From contig OZ010786.1 of the NCBI GenBank assembly GCA_963932465.1, forward strand, positions 271,158,411 to 271,222,410: 64,000 bases of DNA, read 5' to 3'. The notes beneath the pieces are model-generated. The model had not been told where the DNA came from. It was given only the letters and a program-made list of their open reading frames with translations, and did not search any database. Below, piece after piece: positions 12,331 through 24,957 of the stretch. The stretch's first letter is position 1. Each line of letters opens with the position of its first letter. A program made the position numbers and the translations under genes. The DNA comes from Maratus speciosus (taxonomy: Eukaryota; Arthropoda; Arachnida; Araneae; Salticidae).

Positions 12331-13869
12331 AATTAAGTTATTAAATTACTTTGAAATAGAAAATGCCTTATAAATTTTATAAAATTATTTATTAAGACGA
12401 TTTATAATAGGGTTTTGAGAAAGACATTAACCACATTAGCCATTGGCATTCAACAACTCCGATTTGCAAAATAATTACTCAGATGTTAGAATACATCATT
12501 TTAAGCATGTGAAAAATAATAATTAAAAAAAATAGAGAAAAGTGTTGACTAAAAGGTCAACATATCATAGTATCATCAACATATCAACATATCAGGTTTC
12601 ATATCTGCAATAAACAGAAAATTACATACGTCTCATACGTCATGTTCTTTTTCTTATTAAAAATAAGTAACGTACATGAACTTAACTTTGTAAAAATAAA
12701 TTATTTTTCGACTACTCCAGAAGTTTTAATTTTGCAAAATTGTCAAACTTCATTTCAACACTAACGCTGCGAAATTGTCCAAATGATAACTAAAACTTTG
12801 GCATTTAAAAAGCAACTTAGTATCGTCCTCTTTTGATAATTCTCTGACCATTTTATATTAACTGATGTATTGGGAGACAGAAACAATCAATAAAGTCGTC
12901 TATTAAAATACACTGTATTAGTAATACTGGCTTTTGAGTACATTGCAGATTTGCAACGTGGCGATAAAATTATGTATCGTCTTTTTTCTTTTTTTTCTTT
13001 TTATGTCCCGAGTATTTTTCTTATAAATTACCATATTTTTTTTAATTTAAAGAACAATCACATTTAAAACATTTCACTTTTTTCACCTTAAAAATTTTCT
13101 TTTTAAAATTGGTATTTGTATATTACATAGTAGGTACAAAAATATGTAAAGCATGTAATTTAAGGTAAAAAAATAATGAATTTAATATGAATTTTTTGTT
13201 TATTTTTAATAAGGATTACTTAACGTTTTAATGTATTTATGATGAAAATAAGTATGTTATTATTATAAAATAAGATTTCAAGAAATAATTACCACTGGGA
13301 GTTTCGTATACAGCGATTATTAGTTTACTCATGTTTTCAAAATCGAGAATTTTTGTAACCATTTTTATTTTATTTCATAACTCGTAATTATTAACTTAGA
13401 TAAACGGATTATTTTATGAAAATGTAAATAATGAAGTAAAATTATTTCTTGCACTTAATATTTGAGTTTGTTTCAGCTTAATAAATGTACTGATTTAATT
13501 CTTAAAGCTATATTTACAGAAGCATAAAAGATGAGTGACGAAGAAATTTATTATTGTAATTTGATTATTTTCCATATTTCTGTTTAGCATACTATGTTAT
13601 GCACGCACTAATAAGAATTTGGATTTTGCTCCAGAATTCAATTTGATATGGAATTAGATTTATTCCCCATGTATGGATAAAAGTGGTTACTTTGTTTAAG
13701 AATTTGGAAATAAAAGTAAACAAAGTATAAACATACTTTTTTAAAAAAACATGTTACATTTAATATAATTTTCAAAGCAATAAAATAAAATAAAAAAGAA
13801 TTGAAAACGGTAAAACACGAGAATTTATTCTTGTGAACATTTAATTTTTGATCAATAATTACCAAAAAA
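12331..13869. other. AT-rich non-coding stretch
   Basis: Nothing recognised apart from low-complexity tracts and a short CATATCA tandem near 12558-12592. An 86-codon minus-strand frame at 13638-13898 is Phe/Tyr/Lys-rich, as expected by chance in A/T tracts. Confidence 0.55.
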
Positions 13870-13871
13870 TA

Positions 13872-14392
13872 CACAGTAAAAAAAAAATAAATGAACATTC
13901 AACTATTTGATTTTGCAAAACACAAAATCACCCAATTATGGCTCACATGATATTTAAAAAATCATGCTATTATTGTGAAACATGAACAATTTATTTTCAT
14001 TCTTCAATGGCAATAAATAGATGAAAATCAAAAGGAAAAAGCCTATGCACTGTCAGTAAGCTTAGTTAGAATACGACGATACTGCCTTTTTTCCTAACTG
14101 TTTGAATGCTGAGTTAATTTCAAGATACATAAATTTCGAAATACACTGTAGGGTTAGGTTTTCGTAGTGTATCGCATTTCTGTTCAAACAGAAGTCCCGA
14201 TCACACTAACTCTAGTTTGAATAGGATAACGCGATCCACTTTATGGGTCAACCTTTTATAGGATCATGATTCTCCTACACTAGTTCATGGTTCGACCGAA
14301 GAATCTAATGTTAGAGTAAGATTTTGCCATCAATATGGAGACATTTTTTATACAATGTTTTGTTAAAATGGGAAACCAAATTTTTTACAGTG
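13872..14392. mobile_element. CACTG-ended MITE, TA-flanked
   Basis: Left end TA-CACAGTAAAAAAAA, right end TTTTTTACAGTG-TA; the reverse complement of the right end (CACTGTAAAAAA) matches the ends of the elements at 27762, 33153 and 55639. The left end carries one change (CACAG for CACTG). The interior is about 500 bp without coding capacity and beyond the termini the arms do not pair well, so this member is less certain than the others. Confidence 0.5.
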
Positions 14393-14416
14393 TAACTCTT
14401 CAAACATTATCCATTG

Positions 14417-14442
14417 GGGCAGAAACATATATGTTTCTGCCC
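14417..14442. repeat. 26-bp perfect palindrome
   Basis: GGGCAGAAACATA and its exact reverse complement are directly apposed, giving a perfect 26-bp dyad with no loop. It lies immediately before the AAAACCCAGTTTCTTCCTT repeats. Confidence 0.85.
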
Positions 14443-15289
14443 AAAAACCCAGTTTCTTCCTTGCAAAACCCAGTTTCTTCCTTTTTAAGCTACCCACTCT
14501 TTCGTGGTTAATGTCTCATATGTTTCACCTTATTTAGAAATTTTATTATATGACAAAGAGTTCAGCAAAAAAGTAATCTATTTTTTTGCCTAATCAAAAA
14601 TATTGAGACTTACTTTTAATTTGTGTCTATTAATCATTGAATTAATCTTCATTAACTTTGAAATAAACATTTTCCTATAGATGAAGAAAATATTTTATTA
14701 AATACTGATTTAATTATATTTAGAAAATTAATGTAATTATTATGCAAACAAATTTCTCTTTTATAAAATATCATTTAAAAAATTTTTCACTTTTTCGTTT
14801 TTATAAATTTACATGAAACGTTTTAATAGAATAAAATTATTATTCTCAGAAATGACTTTTTATGTTCTGCAGCTATTATTAGAGACTTTAAACAGTTTCT
14901 CAATATAAAAATAAATGCTCACGCCTTGAAGAAATGCAACGAAAACCAAAAACCAACAAATGCAAATAAAAGAAAATATATTTTCGTGGATGAGATCAAT
15001 TAATTTTATTGTTGTCTTAATTTTGTTGTTGTCTTAGTAAAACTGCAATGCTCATGGTCGATTTACGTTATGAGTGGCTTATTTATCTCAGTACGTAATC
15101 CGTAAGCTCTTGTTACTCAGAAGAAATGTTTTGCTTAACGGCCGCGACATGTTCTATAATGTAATGCATTTACTATGCACTACGTAATTATTACATAATT
15201 TTAAAAACATTTCTGGGGATATTTATTAGCATCAAAATTGCAAAACCCAGTTTCTTCCTTGTTTAAGCTACCCACTCTTTCATGGTTAA
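14443..15289. repeat. pair of ~50-bp direct repeats 777 bp apart
   Basis: A segment at 14463-14511 that starts GCAAAACCCAGTTTCTTCCT and ends in CTACCCACTCTTTC(G/A)TGG recurs at 15240-15289 with only a few changes. The first 19 bases are also present once more, in tandem, at 14444-14462. The DNA between the copies is AT-rich and non-coding. Direct repeats of this length could be relics of a duplication or the ends of an inserted segment. Confidence 0.75.
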
Positions 15290-15752
15290 GAGCCACATAT
15301 TCCACTGATAAATGCTAGTGGTTAGGCCCTAATTATTGCATGTGCAAATCGGAACTTTGCTCGGGTCCCCAAATCCATATATTAAATTATAAAGTATTTA
15401 TTTTTTTTTAATTCCAACTCTTCCATAAATTGAAGTTATTAATATCCTCTTACAGTAATATAACAAGTTGCTAAATTTATATAAAAGAGTTTTGTTCTGT
15501 ACTAAGAAAAAAAAAAGAGTTTTTGTTAATTAAGGTACTTCATTTAGAATTGATGGAGCTAAGAATTTTCTTCCATTTAAAATCCAAGGTACGAAAATAT
15601 TGTTTATGCATTTCACATACTCATATGACGGGCCAACAGTTCTATTTGAATAATGTTGCAACGATTCGAATGGGGCTCCCTAATTTACTATTATTGCTCA
15701 GGGCCCCAATTAGTCATTATAGGAGCCTGCTAGTTGTTGAAAGAATATCTTC
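15290..15752. other. non-coding stretch
   Basis: Two GGGGCYCC-type patches (15363-15373, 15673-15707) stand out from the A/T background but do not form clear arms. The 77-codon plus-strand frame at 15523-15756 has no recognised relative. Confidence 0.5.
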
Positions 15753-16355
15753 TTAACACGTTGACTCTAAAGCATTATCTGCAGTCGCAGGCCAGACGCG
15801 GCCTGGTGTTCTGGCCAGAAAAAAGACCACATGGCTATAAAAATTCGAATATTATCACGTATTTGCCACATTAACTCATTTTGACGTGTCTTACTAGTTG
15901 GACGCGGATTGTTACCACTATAGTTGAAATGTTTATTTTCAGTACTAAAAGACGTGGATCCGCGTCCGCTAGTTTCGGAAATAAATGATGCACATTTGAT
16001 TTATTTTTATCGTTTTATTCAGCCGAAATGAAAAATATTTTGAGCTTCACATTATATACATACTTTGATCTATAAAAAATAAAAATATTGAAAACCATAA
16101 AGAACAAAAGGGTTGTGAAATACCTCTTGAACCAGGATCGCACATTTACGTATCACATAAACACAGAGAAAGGAAGAAAAAGGTGAACAAATACGGCAAG
16201 AAAAATGCTTATGCTGACAAAAATTTGCACGTTCGATGTGCATGTTGAAGCTAAATTAAAGGAACCAGACTGGACAGGAAGCGATTCTGCGTCTGCTGCA
16301 ATCCGCTAATGAACAACGAGACGCGGATCTCTGCCCTGCGCAGTTAACTTGTTAA
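15753..16355. mobile_element. TTAA-flanked piggyBac-like MITE, 603 bp
   Basis: The left end is TTAACACGTTGACT and the right end read on the minus strand is TTAACAAGTTAACT; both outer tetranucleotides are TTAA (15753-15756, 16352-16355). Further in, both sides hold the same GC-richer words, variants of GACGCGGATC, at about 15900-15970 and 16280-16330. The interior has no substantial open frame. TTAA target and TTAACNCKTT-type ends fit a non-autonomous piggyBac relative. Confidence 0.72.
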
Positions 16356-17650
16356 AAATAGTTTTACATTAAAAAAACGAATCTTTCTAGATTTTCTGAA
16401 AACCAATCTTTACTTTATATCTTCATAGATAAAATCTTTCACAGTGCAATATTTCATTCTGTAATTCTCCAGAGTTCCTAGTCATTAAACAAATAATGTC
16501 TTAAATATTAGAACTAACTCACAGATTCAAAAAATAAGAATGAACGAAAAAATAAGTTAACTGTACATAATATCCGTACGATATATTTAACTAAGTACTG
16601 ATAAGCGAAACGATAATTTTCTACAGTAGTATGCAAATTAATTCCGATAAGCATATATTTTTAGGACTTTAATGTTAAGTGCCAGCTACTGGCCAAGTTT
16701 ATTTTATGTGGACGTCTAGCATTGAACACCAGATTATATACAGAAACAACCAAGAAAGAAAACAACCATTTTAGTCTCAGTTTTATGAAAATACAGTCTG
16801 TGAGAAGGCAATATTTGCTTTTAGCAGCTGTGGATATGATTAATATTTATTTACTGCCCTGTGTGTAAAAACTGTTGTTACTTCTAGAAAATTAGTAGAA
16901 ATTAAAGTATAATTTAGTCACTGTATCTAAGACTGTAATACGTTATACGTGCTGAGAACACAAAATACTATTGTCTTCTCACACGCTGAACTTTCACAAA
17001 ATTGAACAATTTTTTTCACTCTAAACTCTGTTATATTATTTAGCATCAGACATCTACACTAGATAAAAGTAGATAAAACAATTTTAGGAAGCAGCTGGCA
17101 GTTGAATGCTGTCCTAAAAAATATAGTTTTGTCCTAGCTGTGTTCATATAAATGCCATTTAATAACACATCGAATCGACAAAAAAATCGATATTTTGTTA
17201 TAATCTATATTTAATTGTGAAATTCAGGAAATAACCTAGAAATAGACGCCTGAACTGTAAACTTTAACAATTCATTAACTATAATAACTAGAAAGCTGAA
17301 ATGAGTGATATGTTTTTTTTTCAAGTTGATAATAAATTTTGTGAATAGTTTAAGTTTTTTGTCAATGAATAGATCTGCTCTCGCTCAGAATGTTATAATA
17401 CTCAAATTAACTTAAAAATGAAAATCGCGTTTCAGTAGCTAAATAAAGAGAAAAATTTGTGAGAATTTTGATGCAGTTTTCCATATTAATTTGAACGCTG
17501 GTATAATTTAAGACAGTGCAATGCTATCCGTTGGCAAAGATTTTAACTATTTGATAATTTGTTTTATATAAAACATACGAACTACTTAATAAACATATGA
17601 CGTATTATGATATATTAATCAGGTACAGATTCAGAGAGACATCCAGCACA
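16356..17650. other. AT-rich non-coding stretch
   Basis: No coding sequence, element ends or tandem structure recognised. Confidence 0.6.
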
Positions 17651-18890
17651 TATAGGGCTTCTGGGGGATGAATGGGACACGGGATGGATGGGACATTCTC
17701 AATATTTCAGGCAATGAACGTTTTTTTAGTTGATATCCATTCTCATATATGGCACTACCATAGTGTTTATAACCAAAAGCAAAACCATATGGCTGTTTTC
17801 ATTTTTTTTTGCAAAGTTTCATTTTCTGAAACTCTGCTTAAAAAGTAACATTTTTTTTTTACATTTGAAGTTGTCAAATGTTTTATACAATATAAACAAA
17901 TAAGAGATATTGTAGTTATTTATTTAAAGGTTCAATATTGGTAATTAAAATGAATGAACAATAACCAATGTGACAAAATTATTTCTGAGACAAAATGGCG
18001 AATAATTGAATCTATTTATCATAGTGATAATTGGGACAATTGAAACGGGGATGAATGGGGCAGTATTATTCATCCTTAGCGATGTTAAAACATTTATTTA
18101 TTAACTAAAAAATATTATATAGGTTTATAAGTTAATGATTTATGTTAATTATTAGCTTTAAACAGTACTCGTATTATATAGTTTGTTTATTATTAAAAAT
18201 TATATTGAATCTTAATTATTGTATTGTAATAAAGGTTAAATAGTTTATCAAAAATTTCTATTGAAGCTTTATCAAAATAGATAAAAGTGTTAAAAGTAGG
18301 GTATGTTTATTAATCAAATGGAGTAAATTATATTAAATTTGGAACTTATGCTTAAATAAATCCCCACTCGTACTTCCCTTAACATAATTTCATTTGTGCA
18401 TGATATCTAAGATACATTTAATTAATACTAATTAATTAGTTGTGAATGAAAAATATTAGCCATGCCGAATTTCAAAGATAATTTTTACTTTCATTCATAT
18501 CTAAAACGTCTCGTAAGTGGGAAAAGGGAACAGATAGACAGTCGAAGTTTGCATTACAAGTTAAAATAGCAGTAAAAGAAGTTATTAGCAACGCTGAGAT
18601 ATAATAGCCATAATATAAGATCATATATTACAAATATAATTACACATAAGTTTATAATTATAAATTTTTCATCCCTGATAAAGAAATGATTGGGACAGAG
18701 AGTAACCTTTTTTTTTTATTTTATAATATTTTACTATATAATAATAATCTAGGCGAAATATTGTGCATAGTTGTAGTCAAATACCTAATGTATGAAATGT
18801 GATATATAATATTGATAATAACTTTAAAAAAGTATTCAAAATAAATAATTTTGCAAAAATGTCCCATTTATCTCCCATATCCCCTACATA
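17651..18890. mobile_element. ~1.24-kb element with GGGAT(G/A)AATGGGAC inverted ends
   Basis: The left edge contains TAGGG...TGGGGGATGAATGGGACA, and the reverse complement of the right edge reads TAGGGGATATGGGAGATAAATGGGACA with small differences. Variants of ATGAATGGGACA recur inside (near 17682, 18052 and 18685), as sub-terminal transposase sites often do. A TA lies at each edge. No transposase coding remains, so this is a non-autonomous element, probably of a TA-targeting family. Confidence 0.6.
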
Positions 18891-20189
18891 TACAAACACA
18901 TCATATATATATACATGGATAGACATATAAAATTTAAGAAATAAAGTTTCTCTATCATATTTTACTAACTATTAAACAACTAAATAAACAACCTATCCCT
19001 ATTACTTATAAATACTTTCAACTTGAAAAATTATATCTTTTATCACTTTCTTTATCGCATACAAATTTATATATTTAAAATTAAAGCTTTGACTCATATT
19101 AGTTGAGTACTTAGGTTAATGCTTGTGTTGAACATATAGCTGTGATTTATTATATACCTAATTAACTAATTTACATTACTATAGCACATCTGAAATTGAG
19201 GTAGTTAATTTTAAAAGCCAAGTAGGTAGAACTTTTGGTCAGGTAAAGGATAATTAACTTTAGTATGTGCGGATCGAAACTAAATAAATTGAATCCGAGT
19301 TAGACTTATTCTCAATTAAAACTCCCAGTGGCTAAATTAAATATAACTGGCTTCCCTTTTTAGTTAAACAAATTATAATGTGTAACTTATTAATTCTTCT
19401 CTAATTTTCATTTTACTTTTATTACGTGTAGCATATAATATGATTTCTTTTCAATTTTATCTGAAAAAGTTTATACATATTAATGAAATTATTTAATATT
19501 GTAGCATAATGATAATATAAAATTTCACCAATTTAATAATACATGAGAATGAAAAATAATGCATCAGGCATAGTTATAAAATACATTGTAACACTAATGA
19601 GAAATCGCTAAAAAGGTTCATTTTTTCGTACAGTGAAATGAGATAATAAAGAATTTAGAAACCAAACAGAATTTAAAACCATTTTCAGTAAAAACTGTCC
19701 CTACAAAGTAATTTACTTGAATTCGTTTGTGTAGTTATGTGTACGGTATATCGATTTGTATGCATGGTGCATACTTTTTAAAATTTCAATATGCTTTAAA
19801 ATGTCCCACTGTGGTTTTTAATCTGGTAACACCGAGTCTCTGTAAACACTTTTTTCAATTCCGATGAGTAGAAGCAGATGGTAGAAACGGTCTGCTGCTT
19901 TTTGATGAATTTAAGAGAGATTATTTTTGTTAATGAGTTTATTAATTCATATACAAGCAAATTCTGGACCGATTTTATTCAGTTTTGGAATTTCTGATAT
20001 TATTTCTGAAATATTATTTTGCGCATTTGTGCAAACTTTCAAATCCCTATCTGAAATAGTTTTTAAAATATAAATGAGGCCGTAAATTCCCAGTAATATT
20101 TATTACAATAATAAATGAAAGTAATATTTATTTGAGCTAGAACACGCTAAAAGCAAATGAAAACGCTTTTCTGGGAATTTGCTATTCAT
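18891..20189. other. AT-rich non-coding stretch
   Basis: Nothing recognised; A/T tracts and short palindromes only. The last few hundred bases may already be decayed units of the following array. Confidence 0.5.
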
Positions 20190-21110
20190 AGATTATAAAA
20201 TATCTGAATTATTTTGCACAGCCGTATATAAAAAAGTATTAATATTATATTACACTAACGCCACATAATATACTTAAATTCGATTAAGCTAAAAGATGCG
20301 TAGCACACATACCAACTATCTTCCTAGTAAGCTCGTGAATAAACGTAAATCTGAATTATTTTCTGTAACTCTGTATGTACAAAATTCATCCACAAAGCCA
20401 CATATAATATATACTAAGATTTAATTTAGCTGGAAAATGCGCAACCTAGCGAAATACACACTTTCATTAGTTTCCATTCATGATCGGTAATATATTCAAT
20501 TTCCTTTGCGCACACGTGTATATAAAATAAATTATATTTTACAATTTTTTCATTACTAAAATCCAATACAACTAGAGAATCTAAAACACAATTAAGGACA
20601 CTTTAAGCAATTTACTTCAATAGCGAATTATGCTTAAGAATTTCCTTGTGCAACCATGTGCAAATTTATTTAAGGTTAAAAATTCATATCATTTTTGAAA
20701 GGCTCAGCAAGCATTGCTTATAATTAATCCTATAATCGAATTATTTTGCATGTCTTTATAAATGAACGAGTCCTACGCGCTTCATAATATATAGAAAGTA
20801 CCTAGATTGTAGTGCACTTCAATAATGCATATCAGTTTTATTACCTTTTTTGTACGGTAACATCACTGATATGTACTGCAAATATTTTCCCTTCTAGATC
20901 ATAAAGTAACGAAACTCTTTTGTATGTCCCTGTAAACGATATAGGAACGCTGTTCGGTTTATGATCTATAAAAATATTACACTTCTGTGATCATATAAAT
21001 TTCATTATATTTGAAGTAGTATACCATCATTAAAATGCACCGCAAGCAATTTTACACCGTAAGCCAGAATGTAAGAGAATTACTTTGGGTGTGCCTGTAA
21101 ACGAACTACA
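20190..21110. repeat. degenerate tandem array, unit about 155-170 bp
   Basis: A recurring block of the form CGAA(T/A)T(T/C)TTTTG(C/T)ATGTC.(C/T)TGTAAA.GAAC appears near 20200, 20353, 20738, 20908 and 21077, with intervals of about 153, 385 (two to three units), 170 and 169. The same block recurs in arrays at 34976-35500 and 46650-46910, so this is a dispersed family. Confidence 0.6.
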
Positions 21111-21790
21111 ATACCTACATACTTCATTTTCATCTATTGTGATACTTAATAAAACATATTAATATCATCGAAATCAAAGTTTAACCCCATCATTCCTGAA
21201 ATATCACATGTGATACTTCCAAACCGAGAAGGATATAAAGTAAACTTTTTTTTTCTGCACTTTAAATTTATTTCTATATAGCTGAAAGTTTTAGGCCTTG
21301 AATCAAAACCAGTAAATGGCATGACTGATGCTTATTTCGAAACAAAATAAATGTTATTTTTATCTGAGATAGCAAAATGCATTCCAGACAGTGTGTCCAA
21401 GAAAGTAAGAAATTTTCACAATTACTTAAGTTAAACACTTTATAATAAAAAAATTTGAGGATTTATAAATAATTCAATTGATTAAAGGCAAATTCAATTT
21501 TTTGCTGCGTAATTTAAGTTATTGATAATTAAATTGATATGTTAAGGGTGTTAGTAATTTTATATCCGTAATTGTGAAAATTACCAGCCCCCTAAAGTAT
21601 CAATTTCAGAAAAAGGGCTCCTTTTGTCATTTATGGTGTCTTTTTGTTTGTGCAAAATCAATGAATGCGTATTTGCAGTGTTATGTTACCTTCGGGTTTG
21701 AAGATATTTACAGAAGTTAGAGTGCACATGGAGAGACCAACAGGCAGACAGAGGAACCATAGTTATAAACACTTTTCTATTGTGTAGCAA
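21111..21790. repeat. distal tail of the ~165-bp array element
   Basis: The segment around 21700-21780 (GATATTTACAGAAGTTAGAG, then GACCAACAGGCAGACAG and TTATAAACACTTTTC) matches in order the segment at 35585-35655 that ends the related array there. The two therefore look like the same end of a repeat family. The intervening 21111-21690 is AT-rich and otherwise featureless. Confidence 0.5.
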
Positions 21791-21976
21791 AACATTAAAA
21801 ACACTATATTTAATTAATATATTTTTCTAAGATTCAGTCTTTTATCCATTTCTGAGGATGTGCCGAAATATTGATTTGAAAGATGTACCTTTTACGTATA
21901 CAAATGATTAAACTAAATGAAAAAAATCGTAATTTAATATAAACGTTTCATCATATGAAATTGATATTAAAAATAT

Positions 21977-22786
21977 TATGATGTAATCATATATTTGGCC
22001 TAATTTATTAATTTAAATGTATGAAAAAGTAATTAAATCCCCTCTCTTTTAATGCTTATTCCTTCAGTCTTTTTATTTTAGCGAAAACACGCTTTTGCTC
22101 TGTCAAAATTCAATATATTTTACTCTATTTTTATCCCAGTTTAAAACGTCATTCTTTCAAGCAGATGTGTTAATTTAACTCATTTTGGAAAATCAATTCG
22201 ATAGATTTATGGGGTTTGCAATCATGAAAGGAAATTACTTTTTAGATTATCTTCAGTTTCACTTATAATGCCTGCGTAACGTATTGCAGTTATCATAACA
22301 ACAAAAGCAATAAATAAAATTATTATGACATATCTGCGATGTTTTCAGCTGCTTTAATTTAGGGCTGTTTGTCACTGCCCATTATGTTGGTTAAAGATGA
22401 CGGCGCCAATCCTGGTTGACACTTGGCAGTTTTTGTTTTAAATTTTAGAATACATTTCTTCGTAACGTAAATTTTAGTTAGCGCACCATGACTCGATTTG
22501 GAAAGTGTTTTCTGGCTTTGTAAGCGTCACTATTCCTCTATTCCTTCATCTGAGATGTCTTAATTAGCAGTTCTGGATTCCACCGCATCTTACTCATTCA
22601 AATAAAAGTCTTTCCATGGAGTCGAACTGTGAATTATTGAGTATTTGATTTTTCAGCATTCTCTCATTTTTCAGGATTGGAGCCTTTGCGGTCTTAACGC
22701 AAAATGTGATAATATATGAGATATGTACGATTTCACGGCTTGGTACAAACTCTCTCCATTTCAAATTGACAATTTACTACACCATA
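21977..22786. repeat. direct repeat copy 1 of a ~0.8-kb duplication
   Basis: Colinear with 24136-24957 over its full length with only scattered substitutions; it starts at TATGATGTAATCATAT and stops sharply at ACACCATA. It contains no recognised gene. The high identity compared with other repeats here makes it one of the younger events in the window. Confidence 0.92.
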
Positions 22787-23223
22787 CACTGGTGGCTTAA
22801 AAAAAAAAAAGAGTATTATATGTCAGTTTACTTTTATTTTCATCCACTCTCGCTTTTAGATACCAGCCGTCATTTGTCGAGTTTGCTAGATAGCATATTC
22901 TAAATTTTTGTATAATATTTATGGTAGACACAACGTTTTTCTCATATTGTAATGGTATTTCTTACAATATGTATACATATATATACACATAGATAGGTAT
23001 TGTATATAAATAACATAGTTTTTTTTTTTTATATTTAAAGTTAAGAAAATGTTATATAAGGATCCAGAAAAAAGTTCAATTACACTGGATCAACACAGTC
23101 GCTGATTGCATTTTAGAGTTAATAATTTTTGGCAGCGTTTACGTAATCTCTCATACCCTACATGTTTGACTTTGTAAAGTTAAGGAATGTTGTATATGTT
23201 TAAAAAATAAAACAGTATGAAAA
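22787..23223. other. spacer between duplication copies
   Basis: AT-rich sequence with short (TA)n patches near 22977; no coding or element ends recognised. Confidence 0.55.
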
Positions 23224-23515
23224 AAAACAGTAAACCAACGTTTAAAATGCACAAATAATGGATGAAAAGCAGCAAACAGCTGTTTCGAATCTACAGCGAG
23301 ATTCTTCTTCAGTGCAAGATAGGGAAAAAGGAACAGCATGCTAGAAAAAGCAAGGCTGAGCCAAACTCAGCCTTGCTCAGCCTTGCTTTTTCTAGCACGC
23401 TGTTCCTTTTTCCCTATCTTGCACTGAAGAAGAATCTCGCTGTAGATTCGAAACAGCTGTTTGCTGCTTTTCATCCATTATTTGTGCATTTTAAACGTTG
23501 GTTTACTGCTTTTTA
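23224..23515. repeat. ~290-bp near-perfect hairpin (arms about 137 bp)
   Basis: The left arm (23224-23360) and right arm (23376-23513) are reverse complements with very few mismatches, separated only by a 15-base centre that repeats CTCAGCCTTG once more. Because of the symmetry the same peptide is read on both strands, starting LFLFPYLALKKN, so open frames on both strands (23151-23339 and 23262-23516) are one sequence seen twice and are not evidence for two genes. A transcript would form a long double-stranded hairpin. Confidence 0.93.
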
Positions 23516-24135
23516 ATATTCCTGCACAAAGGCTATAATTGCTATTTTAATAAAACAGTATGTTTCAAGTTTAATTGTTGTGTTATGGAAATCTTAAGAT
23601 TTTTCATTCATGTCCAGTATTTTTGTGTACTTGCATATTGTATTCATATTTGATATATTTAGTTTTGCTTGAATTTTATATGAACAATGTTTTTTTTTCC
23701 TGATGCTCTAATTGGATTTTTGCCAAAGATTTGGGCAATTTAGAACTGAATGCCAGTTGACATAATTTGACCTGAAAATGAGGCCTCGCCAGTCAAATAA
23801 ATATATATATAATCAATACATGTCTGTGCCTATGAAGGACGTTAAGTGACATAAATGTTCACTAAAAAAATTTTTATTTTGCTGCAGCCGTTTCTATAAA
23901 TGAAACATAATATATTGTCATCTATATATGACAAAAATTGAACGATATACAAATTTAATTATTATATTTAAAAAATGATATCATGATATTCCTGTATGTG
24001 TATGGTGGTCTCCCAAGTCAGAATTGTAAGTATTGTTTGTATATGTAAGTTCCTTGTGTTACTTTGCATAGGTATAGATATCGAGCCATGGTTAGCCTTT
24101 TTTTATTTTTCATTTCCTGTCTCGGGGGAGATATA
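23516..24135. other. spacer before duplication copy 2
   Basis: AT-rich with TATATA patches; nothing recognised. Confidence 0.55.
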
Positions 24136-24957
24136 TATGATGTAATCATATATTTGGCCTAATTTATTAATTTAAATGTTTTAAAAAGTAATTAAATCCC
24201 CTCTCTTTTAATGTTTATTCCTTCAGTCTTTTTATTTTAGCGAAAACACGCTTTTGCTCTGTCAAAATTCAATATCTTTTACTCTATTTTTATCCCAATT
24301 TAAAATGTAATTCTTTCAAGCAGATGTGTTAATTTAACTCATTTTGGAAAATCAATTCGATAGATTTATGGGGTTTGCAATCATTTAAGGAAATTACTTT
24401 TTAGATTATCTTCAGTTTCACTTATAATGCCTGCGTAACGTATTGCAGTTATCATAACAACAAAAGCAATAAATAAAATTATTATGACTTATCTGCGATG
24501 TTTTCAGCTGCTTTAATTTAGTGCTGTTTGTCACTGCCCATTATGTTGGTTAAAGATGACGGCACCAATCCTGGTTGACCCTTGGCAGTTTTTGTTTTAA
24601 ATTTTAGAATGCATTTCTTCGTAACGTAAATTTTAGTTGTCGCACCATGACTCGATTTGGAAAATGTTTTCTGCCTGTGTAAGCGTCAATATTCCTCTAT
24701 TCCTTCATCTGAGAGGTCGTAATTAGCAGTTCTGGCGGGGGGGGGGGGGGGGCACCGCATCTTACTCATTCATATAAAAGTCTTTCATGGAGTCGAACTG
24801 TGAATTATTGTGTATTTGATTTTTCAGCATTCTCTCATTTTTCAGGATTGGAGCCTTTGCGGTCTTAACGCAAAATGTGATAATATATGAGATATGTACG
24901 ATTTCACGGCTTGGTACAAACTCTCTCCATTTCAAATTGACAATTTACTACACCATA
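24136..24957. repeat. direct repeat copy 2 of a ~0.8-kb duplication
   Basis: Second copy of 21977-22786, about 2.16 kb downstream in the same orientation. It differs by point changes and by one striking replacement: where copy 1 has CTGGATTCCACC, this copy has a run of 16 G (24737-24752) before CACC. Confidence 0.92.
24737..24752. repeat. G16 homopolymer
   Basis: Run of 16 G inside duplication copy 2, absent from copy 1. It is either a true expansion or an assembly artefact; a G run of this length is exceptional in such an AT-rich region. Confidence 0.85.

Noticed and set aside
23151..23516. Two open frames on opposite strands coding for the same peptide
   Set aside because: They are the two arms of one hairpin, so the identity is forced by symmetry and gives no evidence of coding.
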